A DNA stretch of 64,000 nucleotides from Streptomyces fagopyri. GTDB taxonomy: Bacteria > Actinomycetota > Actinomycetes > Streptomycetales > Streptomycetaceae. Numbering within the stretch: the first letter of the stretch is position 1; each line of letters opens with the position of its first letter. Of the stretch, positions 50,588-59,552 are shown piece by piece. The stretch spans positions 4,588,001-4,652,000 of the forward strand of contig NZ_CP045643.1 in assembly GCF_009498275.1 (NCBI RefSeq), in the 5' to 3' direction. The notes under the pieces are model-generated. The model made no database searches and was not told where the DNA came from. It worked only from the letters and a program-made list of their open reading frames with translations. A program made the translations under genes and the position numbers.

Positions 50588-52009
50588 TCAGGTACCGACG
50601 CCGGTGAACGTCCAGGGGAGATCCAGGAGTTCCAGCTCCTGACCCGGGTGGGCGCCACCGGGCGGTACGACCGCGAGGGCGTCGGCGGCGGCGATCCCGC
50701 GCAGCATGGCCGGACCGTTGTAGCGCAACGGAACCGCCTGGTCGCCGTGGAGGGTGACGGGGATGAGCCGTGTGTCGTACGGGTGCCCGTGCACCCCGTC
50801 CCTGACGGGCAGTCTGTACGGCTCCGGCGCCGCCCGGCCCGCCAGGACGCGCAACAGCGGCTCGGCGAGCGTGAGCAGCCCCGAGACGGCCGCCAGGGGG
50901 TTGCCGGGCAGACCGACGAGATGCTGGTTCTCCTTGGTGCGGGCCAGCAGCATGGGATGCCCCGGACGCACCTCTACCCCGTCGACGAGCAGCCGGGCGC
51001 CGATACGGCTCAGGGTGGGGTGGACGTGGTCGACGGGGCCCGCGGCGGTGCCGCCGGTCGTGACGATCAGGTCGGCGCCGGAGCCGGTGATCGCCTTGTG
51101 CAGGGCTTTGGCGTCGTCGCCCAGTCTGCGCACGGCGACGACGTCGGCGCCGAGCGCGCGCAGCCAGGGTGGCAGCATCGGGCCGAGCGCGTCCCGGATC
51201 AGGCCCTCCTGGGGGAGTCCCTTGGTGAGCAACTCGTCACCGAGGACGAGGACTTCGACACGGGCGCGGGGGACGACGGCGAGGGTGTCGTATCCGGCGG
51301 CCGCGGCGAGGCCCAGCACGGCGGGGGTGACCAGCGCGCCGGCGGGCAGCAGCAGGTCCCCGCTGCGGCACTCCTGGCCGCGCGGCCTGATGTCCTGCCC
51401 GTGCACGACCGTGGGCGTTCCTCCGGGCCGCCCGGCACCGGGGGCCTCGGGGAGGGCCGCGTGCAGCCGCCCCTTGTCGTCGATGTGTCCGTGCTCGCTG
51501 CGGAGGACGGCGGTGGCCTCTCGCGGAACCCGGGCGCCGGTGGCGATCCGCACCGCCTCGCCGTCGGTGAGGGGCTCCGGTTTCGCGTGGCCCGCGAGGA
51601 CGCCCTCCTCGCGGACGTCCCAGGGGCCGGGGCCCGCGACCGCCCAGCCGTCCATCGCGGAGGTGTCGAAGGAGGGCAGGTCCGTGAGCGCGGTGAGCGG
51701 CGCGGCGGTCACCAGGCCCAGGGCGGCGTCCAGGGGGACGGAGACGGGAGCGCGGCGCGGCAGTGAACGGGCGGCACGCTCGGCGGTGGCTCGCGCGCCG
51801 GGCCAGGGGGTGGCCTCGTGCGGTCCGCCGGGCTCGCTCCGCGCGGTGTGCGCGGCGAGCCCGGTGCCGGGCGCGGGGGTGCGGGCCGCGGCGTCGTCGC
51901 GGCCCCGCCCGGGGCCCGCGGAGCGTCGGTGGTCCTTGACCAAGGCCAGGGCCTCCTCCACGTCGAGTTCGTCGGCGTCCTGGCCGACGCGGGCGCCCGG
52001 CGAGGTCAT
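50588..52009 (-). CDS. moeA: Molybdopterin molybdotransferase MoeA
   Basis: A 473-residue enzyme that inserts molybdate into adenylated molybdopterin. Features are the N-terminal region (PVSVPLDAALGLVTAAPL), FDTSAMDGWAV, the MogA-like domain with VLVLGDELL and VTTGGTAAGPVDHV, and LPGNPLAAVSGL toward the C-terminus. Residues about 1-80 are a longer, low-complexity extension than in E. coli MoeA (411 residues). TTGGT-AAG has Thr where many homologues have Ser. Its ATG overlaps the stop of the upstream mobA-like gene by one base (TGATG), so the pair is translationally coupled. Confidence 0.9.
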   Translation of the reverse strand: MTSPGARVGQDADELDVEEALALVKDHRRSAGPGRGRDDAAARTPAPGTGLAAHTARSEPGGPHEATPWPGARATAERAARSLPRRAPVSVPLDAALGLVTAAPLTALTDLPSFDTSAMDGWAVAGPGPWDVREEGVLAGHAKPEPLTDGEAVRIATGARVPREATAVLRSEHGHIDDKGRLHAALPEAPGAGRPGGTPTVVHGQDIRPRGQECRSGDLLLPAGALVTPAVLGLAAAAGYDTLAVVPRARVEVLVLGDELLTKGLPQEGLIRDALGPMLPPWLRALGADVVAVRRLGDDAKALHKAITGSGADLIVTTGGTAAGPVDHVHPTLSRIGARLLVDGVEVRPGHPMLLARTKENQHLVGLPGNPLAAVSGLLTLAEPLLRVLAGRAAPEPYRLPVRDGVHGHPYDTRLIPVTLHGDQAVPLRYNGPAMLRGIAAADALAVVPPGGAHPGQELELLDLPWTFTGVGT

Positions 52010-53013
52010 CAGGCGTCCGGGGCGGCGTCGGAACCGGGTGCGGCGCCGGAACCCGTGGGGGCGTGGGAGCCGGGTTCGGCGGCGGGGCCGGGGCCGGGGC
52101 CGGGGTGGGCGGCGGGGGTGTCCTCGGGCGTGTCCTCGTCGGCCCAGCGCAGCGCCAGCGCCGCGGCCTTGCGAGCGGCCTCCGCCACGGCCTCCGGGCC
52201 CCCTCCGGCGCGCGCGGCGGCGTATCCCACGAGGAACGTGGTCAGCGGTGCCGCGGGGCGGGCCACCGAGTGCGCGGCGTCGCGGGCCAGGTCGAGCAGA
52301 ACGCCGGTGTCGACGTCCAGGTCGATGCCCAGCTCGTCCTTGACTGCGGAAATCCATTCATCCAACACGTGCCCATGCTCCCTGATACGTGCCCGGGCGG
52401 CGGCGATGTCGTCCCAGGTGTCGCAGTCGAAGGACGCGACGGGGTCGGAGATGCGGGTCAGATCCAGCGCGGCGGTGAGCCGTCGCAGTGGCAGACCGGT
52501 GAGTCCGCCGTGCGCGGCGGCGAGCGCGGCCAGTTCCCGGCGCAGGGCCCCCGCACGGTACGCGGCAACGAGCGGCTGGTCGCGGCCCTCGGGGTCACTG
52601 AGCAGCACGCCCTCGGGGCGTCCCGGGCCGCGCGGGGCGTCGCTCCCCCGAAGCGCGTCCAGCAGGCGCCGGACCGTCGCCCCGTCCAGGAACGGCAGGT
52701 CGGCGGAGAGCACCACGACGTGCTCCGCCGACGTGCGGCGCAGCCCGGCGTCCAGCGCGGCCAGCGGGCCCCCGCCGGGCGGCTCCTCACGGGCCCACCG
52801 CACGGGTCGCGCGGTGGTTCTGGGCTCGGCCACGACGACCGTGGTGGTGGCCGCGGCACAGGCGGCGAGCACCCGGTCGAGCAGCGGGCGCCCGCCCACC
52901 CGCACACCGGGTTTGTCCGCGCCGCCCAGCCGCCGGGCGCCGCCGCCGGCGAGCACGACGGCGTCGTACGGGGCGGCGGGGCCGGGGGCGCCCGGGGGCT
53001 CGTACGCGGTCAT
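52009..53013 (-). CDS. mobA: MobA-like molybdenum cofactor guanylyltransferase fused to a DUF6457 domain
   Basis: A 334-residue protein. Residues about 15-205 are a nucleotidyltransferase with LAGGGARRLGGADKP (the LxGGxxxRxGxxK motif), VLSADLPFLDG (metal Asp) and FDCDTWDDIAAAR. This part would attach GMP to molybdopterin. Residues about 213-300 (HVLDEWISAVKDELGIDLD, then FLVGYAAARAGG) match the DUF6457 pattern of actinobacteria, and a Pro/Gly/Ala tail ends the protein. The start lies 25 bases after the stop of the second bkd operon on the same strand, and the stop overlaps moeA, so all five genes may be co-transcribed. Confidence 0.85.
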   Translation of the reverse strand: MTAYEPPGAPGPAAPYDAVVLAGGGARRLGGADKPGVRVGGRPLLDRVLAACAAATTTVVVAEPRTTARPVRWAREEPPGGGPLAALDAGLRRTSAEHVVVLSADLPFLDGATVRRLLDALRGSDAPRGPGRPEGVLLSDPEGRDQPLVAAYRAGALRRELAALAAAHGGLTGLPLRRLTAALDLTRISDPVASFDCDTWDDIAAARARIREHGHVLDEWISAVKDELGIDLDVDTGVLLDLARDAAHSVARPAAPLTTFLVGYAAARAGGGPEAVAEAARKAAALALRWADEDTPEDTPAAHPGPGPGPAAEPGSHAPTGSGAAPGSDAAPDA

Positions 53014-53038
53014 TCCCCGAGTATGCGGGCCGCGGCGA

Positions 53039-54550
53039 TCACAGGGAACGCAGCAGCACCGCCGGCTGTTCGACACAGTCCGCCACGTACCGCAGGAAGC
53101 CGCCCGCCGTGCCGCCGTCGCACACCCGGTGGTCGAAGGTCAGCGAGAGCTGGACGACCTGCCGCACCGCCAGCTCGCCCTGGTGCACCCAGGGTTTGGG
53201 GACGATCCGGCCGACGCCGAGCATGGCCGCCTCGGGGTGGTTGATGATCGGCGTGGAGCCGTCGACGCCGAACACCCCGTAGTTGTTCAGCGTGAAGGTG
53301 CCGCCCGTGAGGTCACCGGGGGTCAGCGTCCCCGTCCGTGCGGCCTCGGTCAGCCGGGCGAACTCGGCGCTCAGCGACTGCGCGTCGCGGGTGTGCGCGT
53401 CCCGGACGACGGGAACGACGAGGCCACGTTCGGTCTGTGCGGCGAATCCGAGGTGGACGTGGCCGAGCCGGACGATCTCCCGGGCCTCCATGTCCACCGT
53501 CGAGTTGAGCTCGGGGTGGCGGGCCAGCGCGGCCGTGCAGATCCGGGCCAGCAGCGCGAGCAGGGAGATCTTCGGGCCGCCGGCGGCGTTCATCGCCGCG
53601 CGGGCGGCGAGGAGTTCGGTCGCGTCGGCGTCCACCCAGCAGGTCGCGTCGGGAATCTCGTGCCGGCTGCGGGAGAGCTTGTCCGCGACGGCGCCCCGGA
53701 TGCCCCGCAAGGGGACACGGGTCCCGGCCGCCGCCGGGGTCGCGGGGGTGGCGGCAGCGGGTGCTTCGGGTGCGCGGAGGCCGGTGAGGGTCTCCGGCTG
53801 TCCGGGGGCCGCGCCGGCCGAGCGCAGCGCGAGCTCCACGTCCGCCCGCAGGATCAGCCCGTCGTGGCCGGAGCCCGTCAGCTCCCTCAGGTCCAGCCCG
53901 TTCTCCCGGGCGATCCTGCGCACCAGCGGGGAGATGACCGCGACGGGACCGGTCGCCCGCGCGTCCGTCAGCGCCCGCGCGTCCATGCGCCCGGACACGG
54001 TCTCGGGCGCCGTCCCGGGCACGGCGGCGCGTCCCGAGGCAGCCGTCCGGGTACCGGGACCGCGCTCCGTACCCGGTGCTCCAAACGTACCCGGTGCTCC
54101 GGACGCGCCCAGCGGTCCGGACGCGCCGACCGCTTGCGGACCGGCGGCCGGGGAGCCGCCGTTCGACGGGGAATTCCCGGCGGGCCGGGCGGGCGCGACC
54201 GGGCTGGTCCGTACCCTCCTGCGGCGCGCCGGAGGCGCCCCCGTGCCGTACCCGACGAGTACGTTGCCGGACCCTTCGTCCGCGCCGTCGGAGGTCTGCG
54301 TGTCGCCGCCGACCGCGACCGTCAGCAGGGGGGAGCCGACCGGCAGTTCCGTGCCCTCCTCGCCGAAGCGGGCCGTGACCACGCCCCCGTAGGGACACGG
54401 GACCTCGACCATCGCCTTGGCGGTCTCCACCTCCACGACGGGCTGGTCGACGGAGACGACGTCACCGACCTCAACGAGCCAGCGCACGATCTCCGCCTCG
54501 GTGAGTCCCTCGCCGAGGTCGGGAAGCTTGAACTCCAGCACCTGGGCCAT
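53039..54550 (-). CDS. bkdC: Branched-chain 2-oxoacid dehydrogenase E2, second operon
   Basis: A 503-residue E2. The lipoyl domain (residues about 1-80) carries VEVETAKAMVEVPCPYGG with the lipoyl Lys. A long Gly/Ala/Pro/Thr linker (about 90-200) has GASGPLGASGAPGTFGAPGT-like repeats. The subunit-binding domain is near 205-240 (VISPLVRRIARENGLDLREL). The catalytic domain ends with LSLTFDHRVCDGGTAGG (HxxxDG). It forms the core of a second complex for Val, Leu and Ile degradation. Its ATG overlaps the E1 beta stop by one base. Compared with the first-operon E2, the linker is longer and the lipoyl surroundings differ. Confidence 0.9.
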   Translation of the reverse strand: MAQVLEFKLPDLGEGLTEAEIVRWLVEVGDVVSVDQPVVEVETAKAMVEVPCPYGGVVTARFGEEGTELPVGSPLLTVAVGGDTQTSDGADEGSGNVLVGYGTGAPPARRRRVRTSPVAPARPAGNSPSNGGSPAAGPQAVGASGPLGASGAPGTFGAPGTERGPGTRTAASGRAAVPGTAPETVSGRMDARALTDARATGPVAVISPLVRRIARENGLDLRELTGSGHDGLILRADVELALRSAGAAPGQPETLTGLRAPEAPAAATPATPAAAGTRVPLRGIRGAVADKLSRSRHEIPDATCWVDADATELLAARAAMNAAGGPKISLLALLARICTAALARHPELNSTVDMEAREIVRLGHVHLGFAAQTERGLVVPVVRDAHTRDAQSLSAEFARLTEAARTGTLTPGDLTGGTFTLNNYGVFGVDGSTPIINHPEAAMLGVGRIVPKPWVHQGELAVRQVVQLSLTFDHRVCDGGTAGGFLRYVADCVEQPAVLLRSL

Positions 54551-55554
54551 CAGTTGTCCGCCTCCCACTGGAGACGCGCCACGGCGTCCAGGATCCGGTC
54601 CACACCGGGCAGGTGGTGGCGCTCCAGCATCGGCGGCGGATACGGGATGTCGAACCCGGCCACCCGCAGCACCGGCGCCTCCAGGTGGTGGAAGCAGCGC
54701 TCGCTCACCCGCGCCGCTATCTCGCCGCCGGGGCCGCCGTAACCGCCCGACTCGTGCACGACGACCGCGCGGCCGGTCCGCCGCACCGACGCCGCCACCG
54801 TCTCGTCGTCGAAGGGGACGAGGGAGCGCAGATCGACGACTTCGAGGTCCCAGCCCTCGGTCCGCGCCGCCTCTGCGGCCTCCAGGCAGACGGGCACGGA
54901 CGGCCCGTAGGTGATGAGCGTGGCGCTGCGGCCCGGCCGGCGCACCACCGCGCGGCCTATCGGCTCCACGGACCGCGGCTCGTCGGGGTTCCAGGAGTCC
55001 TTCGACCAGTAGAGCCGCTTGGGCTCCAGGAAGACGACCGGGTCGTCGGAGGCGATGGAGGCGCGCAGCAGTCCGTAGGCGTCGGCGACCGTCGCGGGCG
55101 TGACGACATGCAGCCCCGGGGTGGCCATGTAGTACGCCTCGGAGGAGTCGCTGTGGTGCTCGACGCCGCCGATGCCGCCGCCGTAGGGGACCCGGATGGT
55201 CAGGGGCAGCGGCATGGCGCCGCGGGTGCGGTTGCGCATCCGCGCCACATGCGAGATCAGCTGCTCGAAGGCCGGGTAGGCGAACGCGTCGAACTGCATC
55301 TCCACGACCGGCCGCAGTCCGTACATCGCCATGCCGACGGCCGTGCCGAGGATGCCCGCCTCGGCGAGCGGGGTGTCCGTGCAGCGGTCCTCGCCGAACT
55401 CCTTGGCGAGCCCGTCGGTGACCCGGAAGACCCCGCCGAGGGTGCCGACGTCCTCGCCCATGACGTGGACGCTCGGGTCGGCCGCCATGGCGTCGCGCAG
55501 CGCGCGGGTGAGGGCCTGCGCCATGGTGGCGGGTTTGAGGGCGACGGTGGTCAT
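54550..55554 (-). CDS. bkdB: Branched-chain 2-oxoacid dehydrogenase E1 beta, second operon
   Basis: A 334-residue beta subunit with HVMGEDVGTLGGVFRVTDGL (catalytic Glu), PYGGGIGGVEHHSDSSEAYY and VVFLEPKRLYWSKDSW. It pairs with the alpha subunit encoded just upstream; ATGA overlap of four bases couples their translation. The length of 334 residues fits the bkdB product of S. avermitilis as I recall it, which is why this operon is named bkdABC. Confidence 0.92.
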   Translation of the reverse strand: MTTVALKPATMAQALTRALRDAMAADPSVHVMGEDVGTLGGVFRVTDGLAKEFGEDRCTDTPLAEAGILGTAVGMAMYGLRPVVEMQFDAFAYPAFEQLISHVARMRNRTRGAMPLPLTIRVPYGGGIGGVEHHSDSSEAYYMATPGLHVVTPATVADAYGLLRASIASDDPVVFLEPKRLYWSKDSWNPDEPRSVEPIGRAVVRRPGRSATLITYGPSVPVCLEAAEAARTEGWDLEVVDLRSLVPFDDETVAASVRRTGRAVVVHESGGYGGPGGEIAARVSERCFHHLEAPVLRVAGFDIPYPPPMLERHHLPGVDRILDAVARLQWEADN

Positions 55555-56717
55555 CGGCCGCCGCCTTCCGGCTCGAATCCGGCGGCGGTGTCCGTATCGG
55601 CCTCGGCGGCCAGCTCCGCGCGCAACCGCGCCTCCTGCTCACGCAGTTGTGGTGTGGGCTCGGCATACACATGGGCGAACAGGTCCATGGGGTCGAGCAC
55701 CGGGTCCTGGTTCATCCGGGCGCGCAGGTCCGCGGCCATCGTCTCGGCGGCCTCACGGGCGGCCAGGATGCCCTCCTCGTCGAGGAGACCCCGCTCGGTC
55801 AGCTCCTTTTCCAGGAGCACGATCGGGTCGTGCGCGCGCCAGGTCTCGACCTCGGAGTCACCGCGGTAGCGGGTGGCGTCGTCGGCGTTCGTATGGGCCT
55901 CGATGCGGTACGTGACGGCCTCGACGAGCGTCGGACCGCCCCCCGCGCGCGCGTGGCGCACGGCGTCGCTCAGGACCTCGTGCACGGCCGCCGCGTCGTT
56001 CCCGTCGACCAGGCGCCCGGGCATTCCGTAGCCGACGGCCTTGTGGGCCAGCGACGGGGCCGCGGTCTGCTTGTCGAGCGGTACGGAGATGGCGAAGCCG
56101 TTGTTCTGGACGAGGAAGACGACCGGGGCCTGCCACACGGCGGCGAAGTTCAGCGCCTCGTGGAAGTCGCCCTCGCTGGTGCCGCCGTCGCCCACGAGGG
56201 CGAGCGCGACCACGTCGTCGCCCTTGAGGCGGGCGGCGTGCGCGAGGCCCACCGCGTGCGGGAGCTGGGTGGCCAGCGGGGTGCACAGGGGGGCGATGCG
56301 GAGCTCGCGGGGGTCGTACCCGGTGTGCCAGTCGCCGCGCAGGAGGGTCAGGGCCTGGACGGGGTCGAGGCCGCGGGCGACTGCGGCGAGGGTGTCGCGG
56401 TAGCTGGGGAAGAGCCAGTCGCGCTCCTCCAGGACGAGCGCGGCGGCGACCTCACAGGCCTCCTGGCCGGTGCTGGAGGGGTAGACCGCGAGGCGGCCCT
56501 GCTTGGTGAGCGCCGTGGCCTGCGTGTTGTAGCGGCGGCCGCGCACCAGCTCCGTGTACAGACGGCGCAGCAGATCCGGGTCGACCCGTGCGGCCGTTCC
56601 GGTGCCGAGGACGCGATGGGGCAGCGCGTCGGGCAGCAGCGGCGCGGGGTCGGTGCGGGGCTGCCAGGCCGGCGGCGGCGTGGGCCGGTAAGCACCTCGC
56701 TGCTCCATGACCGTCAT
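55551..56717 (-). CDS. bkdA: Branched-chain 2-oxoacid dehydrogenase E1 alpha, second operon
   Basis: A 388-residue alpha subunit with the thiamine diphosphate motif from GDGGTSEGDFHEA to VVFLVQNNGFAISVP, and YRIEAHTNADDATRYR at the loop near the active site. It lacks the Lys/Ala-rich N-terminal extension of its paralogue. The ATG at 56717 follows AGGAGG by seven bases. It is the first gene of the bkd operon and is divergent from an Lrp-type regulator. A palindrome ACCGATTGTTCGGT lies 60-73 bp upstream, in promoter position. Confidence 0.92.
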   Translation of the reverse strand: MTVMEQRGAYRPTPPPAWQPRTDPAPLLPDALPHRVLGTGTAARVDPDLLRRLYTELVRGRRYNTQATALTKQGRLAVYPSSTGQEACEVAAALVLEERDWLFPSYRDTLAAVARGLDPVQALTLLRGDWHTGYDPRELRIAPLCTPLATQLPHAVGLAHAARLKGDDVVALALVGDGGTSEGDFHEALNFAAVWQAPVVFLVQNNGFAISVPLDKQTAAPSLAHKAVGYGMPGRLVDGNDAAAVHEVLSDAVRHARAGGGPTLVEAVTYRIEAHTNADDATRYRGDSEVETWRAHDPIVLLEKELTERGLLDEEGILAAREAAETMAADLRARMNQDPVLDPMDLFAHVYAEPTPQLREQEARLRAELAAEADTDTAAGFEPEGGGR

Positions 56718-56776
56718 GACGGCACCTCCTCGTGGGAGTGGCTCGGGGCGCACCACGGGTGTGATGCGCCTCACCT

Positions 56777-56790
56777 ACCGATTGTTCGGT
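56777..56790. promoter_or_regulatory. TetR/PaaR-type operator upstream of the second bkd operon
   Basis: ACCGATTGTTCGGT is a perfect ACCGA-N4-TCGGT palindrome. It differs at one base from the site in the paaH/paaN promoter region (59553-59566). It lies in the 174-bp gap between bkdA and the Lrp gene, closer to bkdA. Confidence 0.7.
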
Positions 56791-56891
56791 CGTCGGCACA
56801 TTTTGGCTACAGGCACCAGCAGGCTGTGGACAAACGGTTCTGCACAGCCTGAGATGGACGCAGTACGTCCATGGTAGGGAGGCGGGGGGAC

Positions 56892-57392
56892 ATGGCACCT
56901 GAACAAATGGCCGAGCCGCCGGGGGCCGGCGCCGTCGCGCCGCCCGCCCGTCCGCTCGACGCGATCGACCAGGACATCCTGCAGATGCTCCAGGCGGACG
57001 GCCGCGCCTCCATACGTTCCGTGGCCGAACGGGTCCATGTGTCACGGGCGAACGCCTACGCCCGGATCAACCGCCTCATCGAGGACGGTGTGATCCGCGG
57101 CTTCGGGGCGCGCGTCGACCACGAACGCGCGGGACAGGGCACCTCCGCGTACATCACCCTCAAGATCGTGCAGAACTCCTGGCGCACGGTGCGCGAGCAG
57201 TTGCGGGTGCTCCCCGGGGCATCCCACATCGCACTGGTGGGCGGTGACTTCGACGTGCTGCTGCTCGTCCACACGCCCGACAACAGGGCGCTGCGCGAGC
57301 TGGTCCTCACCCGGCTCCAGGCCATCCCGGAGGTCCTCAGCTCGCGGACACTGCTGGTGTTCGAGGAGGAGGACCTGGAACCGGAGGGCTGA
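56892..57392 (+). CDS. bkdR: Lrp/AsnC family regulator, probable bkdR
   Basis: A 166-residue feast/famine regulator. The N-terminal helix-turn-helix (residues about 20-70) has LDAIDQDILQMLQADGRASI and VAERVHVSRANAYARINRLIEDG; the C-terminal RAM domain (about 85-160) has GTSAYITLKI and VGGDFDVLLLVHTPDNRAL. Lrp proteins of this type activate bkd operons in Pseudomonas in response to branched-chain amino acids. It is divergent from bkdABC, which supports the same role. The ATG at 56892 follows GGGAGG and GGGGGGA; an ATG at 56871 is possible but has no RBS. Its stop is two bases from the stop of the TetR gene. Confidence 0.9.
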   Translation: MAPEQMAEPPGAGAVAPPARPLDAIDQDILQMLQADGRASIRSVAERVHVSRANAYARINRLIEDGVIRGFGARVDHERAGQGTSAYITLKIVQNSWRTVREQLRVLPGASHIALVGGDFDVLLLVHTPDNRALRELVLTRLQAIPEVLSSRTLLVFEEEDLEPEG

Positions 57393-57394
57393 GA

Positions 57395-57985
57395 TCAGCT
57401 CTCGGCCCTGAGCCCCCCGAAGACCACCTGTACGACCGCGTCGGCCACCTCGCGCTCGCCCATGCCCCGCCCGTCCGGCCGGTACCACTCCACGATCGAG
57501 TTGATCATCCCGAAGACGAGCCGGGTGGCGAGCCGGACCTCCACGTCGGCGCGCACGTCCCCGTCGGCCGCCGCGTCCTTCAGCAGCTCGGCCACCCGGT
57601 GGTCGAAGTCGCGGCGCCGCTCCAGGGCCCACCGCTCGGTGCCCGTGTTGCCGCGCACGCGCAGCAGCAGGGTCACGTACGGCAGCTCGGCGGTGAGCAC
57701 CTCGACCATCCGCCGTACGACGTACTCCAGGCGCTCCACGGCGCGCCCCACGCACGCGTGCTCCTCGCCGAGGATCTCGAAGAGGCCGTCGAGAGCGCGG
57801 CTGACGGCCCGGCGCAGCAGCTCTTCCTTGCCGGCGACATGGTGGTAGATCGACGACTTGGAGATGCCCGCCGCCTTGGAGAGATGCTCCATGGAGGTGC
57901 CGTCGTAGCCGCGTTCGTTGAAGACCTGGACGGCGACGGAGAGCAGGGTCTCCGGGGTGTAGGTGTCCCGCTTGGCGGTGGTCAT
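57395..57985 (-). CDS. TetR family regulator, probable PaaR
   Basis: A 196-residue repressor. The N-terminal helix-turn-helix (residues about 10-55) has NERGYDGTSMEHLSKAAGIS and KSSIYHHVAGKEELL; the C-terminal ligand domain contains LLRVRGNTGTERWALERRR and TRLVFGMINSIVEWYRPDG. Its ATG overlaps the TGA of the paaH-like gene by four bases, so both come from the promoter at 59497-59644. Two ACCGA-N4-TCGGT palindromes, in that promoter and before bkdA, match the core (ACCGNNCGNNCGGT) that I recall for Corynebacterium PaaR. The inducer is probably phenylacetyl-CoA or a related acyl-CoA. Confidence 0.88.
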   Translation of the reverse strand: MTTAKRDTYTPETLLSVAVQVFNERGYDGTSMEHLSKAAGISKSSIYHHVAGKEELLRRAVSRALDGLFEILGEEHACVGRAVERLEYVVRRMVEVLTAELPYVTLLLRVRGNTGTERWALERRRDFDHRVAELLKDAAADGDVRADVEVRLATRLVFGMINSIVEWYRPDGRGMGEREVADAVVQVVFGGLRAES

Positions 57986-59496
57986 GAGGTGCCCTCCCGC
58001 TTCTCGGTGGCGTGCCCGTGGCGGTACAGCGCGAGCGAGGGGGCGTAGCGGCCGGAGGGCTCGCGCAGGTGCAGCTCCTCCAGGAGGTCGTGCGCCCAGG
58101 TCCTGCCGAGCCTGCGGCACCATTCGAAGGGGCCCAGGGGGTAGTTGACGCCCAGGCGCATCGCGGTGTCGATGTCCTCCTCGGTGGCCACTCCCTTCGC
58201 GACGGCGTCGTGCGCCAGGTCCACGATGCGGGCCACGGTCCGGGCGACGATCATGCCGGGGGCGTCCCCGATGACACTGACGTCCTTGCCCAGCGCCTGG
58301 AAGAGGCCGATGGCCTCCGCGACCGTCTGGGGCGCGGTGTCCTGCGAGGCGGACAGGGCGATGCGGGTCGCCCTGCGGTAGTCCAGCGCCAGGTCGAAGT
58401 AGACGACGTCGCGGAACTCGATCGAGGTCTGGCCGTCGGCGAGGGCCAGCTGGCCGCCGCTGGGCAGCACCAGGCGGGTGCCGTGGTCCTCCTCGTCCTC
58501 GCGGACCTGGATGCCCGCCTCGCGGATCAGGGCGAGCAGTTCGGAGGCCGGTCCGAGGTCACCCTCCACGACGACGTGCGCGGGCGGCTGCGCCTGCTCG
58601 GCGGTGTGCGGCTCGGGCCGTTCGGCGTCGTCCCCGTAGTCGTACCAGCCGTGTCCCGTCTTGCGGCCGTGCCGGCCGGACTCGACGAGCCGCCGCTGGG
58701 CGAGCGAGGGGGTGAAGCGCAGGTCCTGGAAGAAGGCCTGCCACACGGAGTGCGTGACGGACTCGTTGACGTCCTGGCCGATCAGGTCGGTGAGCTCGAA
58801 GGCGCCCATCCTGAAGCCGCCGGACTCGCGCAGGACCGCGTCGATGGTGGCGGGATCGGCGGCCTGCGACTCGTACACCGCGAAGGCCTCGGCGTAGAAG
58901 GGCCGCGCGATGCGGTTGACGATGAAGCCGGGGGTGTCGGCGCAGGCGACCGGGGTCTTCCCCCACGCGCGGGCCGTCTCGTACGCGCGGGTGGCCGACG
59001 AGAAGTCGGTCGCGTGCCCGGAGACGACCTCCACGAGGGGCAGCAGCGGCGCGGGATTGAAGAAGTGCAGTCCGACCAGACGGCCGGGGTTGCGCAGGGC
59101 GCCACCGATGGCGGTGACGGACAGGGACGAGGTGTTGGTGGCGAGCAGGCAGTCGTCCTCGACGATGTCCTCGAGATCGCGGAACAGCTTCTGTTTGGCG
59201 TCGAGTTGTTCGAGGACCGCCTCGATGACGAGTACGCAGTCCGCCAGCTCGTCGAGGCTCCGCGCGGGTCGCAGCCGCTCGCGCGCCGCGTCGCGGTCGG
59301 CGCCGCTGAACCGGCCCTTCTCGACCAGCCGGTCGAGGCGCGCGCCGATCGCTTCGGCCGCCGCGTCGGCACGGCCCGCGAGGGTGTCGTAGAGCCGCAC
59401 CGGGTGGCCCGCGACCAGCGCGACCTGGGCGATGCCCTGGCCCATGGTGCCGGTGCCGACGACGGCCACGGGGCTGTTGAGGTCGAGTGCTGTCAT
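57982..59496 (-). CDS. paaH: 3-hydroxyacyl-CoA dehydrogenase, PaaH-like (duplicated C-terminal domain)
   Basis: A 504-residue dehydrogenase that oxidises 3-hydroxyacyl-CoA with NAD, here probably 3-hydroxyadipyl-CoA in phenylacetate degradation. The Rossmann motif AVVGTGTMGQGIAQVAL starts near residue 10, the catalytic His lies in VGLHFFNPAPLLPLVEVV, and two copies of the C-terminal domain follow (about 190-285 and about 395-490, the second with RLGVNYPLGPFEWCRR). Length and double domain fit PaaH/PaaC proteins rather than the 280-residue Hbd type. It heads an operon with the TetR gene and is divergent from paaN. Confidence 0.9.
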   Translation of the reverse strand: MTALDLNSPVAVVGTGTMGQGIAQVALVAGHPVRLYDTLAGRADAAAEAIGARLDRLVEKGRFSGADRDAARERLRPARSLDELADCVLVIEAVLEQLDAKQKLFRDLEDIVEDDCLLATNTSSLSVTAIGGALRNPGRLVGLHFFNPAPLLPLVEVVSGHATDFSSATRAYETARAWGKTPVACADTPGFIVNRIARPFYAEAFAVYESQAADPATIDAVLRESGGFRMGAFELTDLIGQDVNESVTHSVWQAFFQDLRFTPSLAQRRLVESGRHGRKTGHGWYDYGDDAERPEPHTAEQAQPPAHVVVEGDLGPASELLALIREAGIQVREDEEDHGTRLVLPSGGQLALADGQTSIEFRDVVYFDLALDYRRATRIALSASQDTAPQTVAEAIGLFQALGKDVSVIGDAPGMIVARTVARIVDLAHDAVAKGVATEEDIDTAMRLGVNYPLGPFEWCRRLGRTWAHDLLEELHLREPSGRYAPSLALYRHGHATEKREGTS

Positions 59497-59552
59497 GCTC
59501 GCGATCCTCCCGCACGGGGTTCTCCACAGATGCGGCGGACCCCCTTGTCCCG

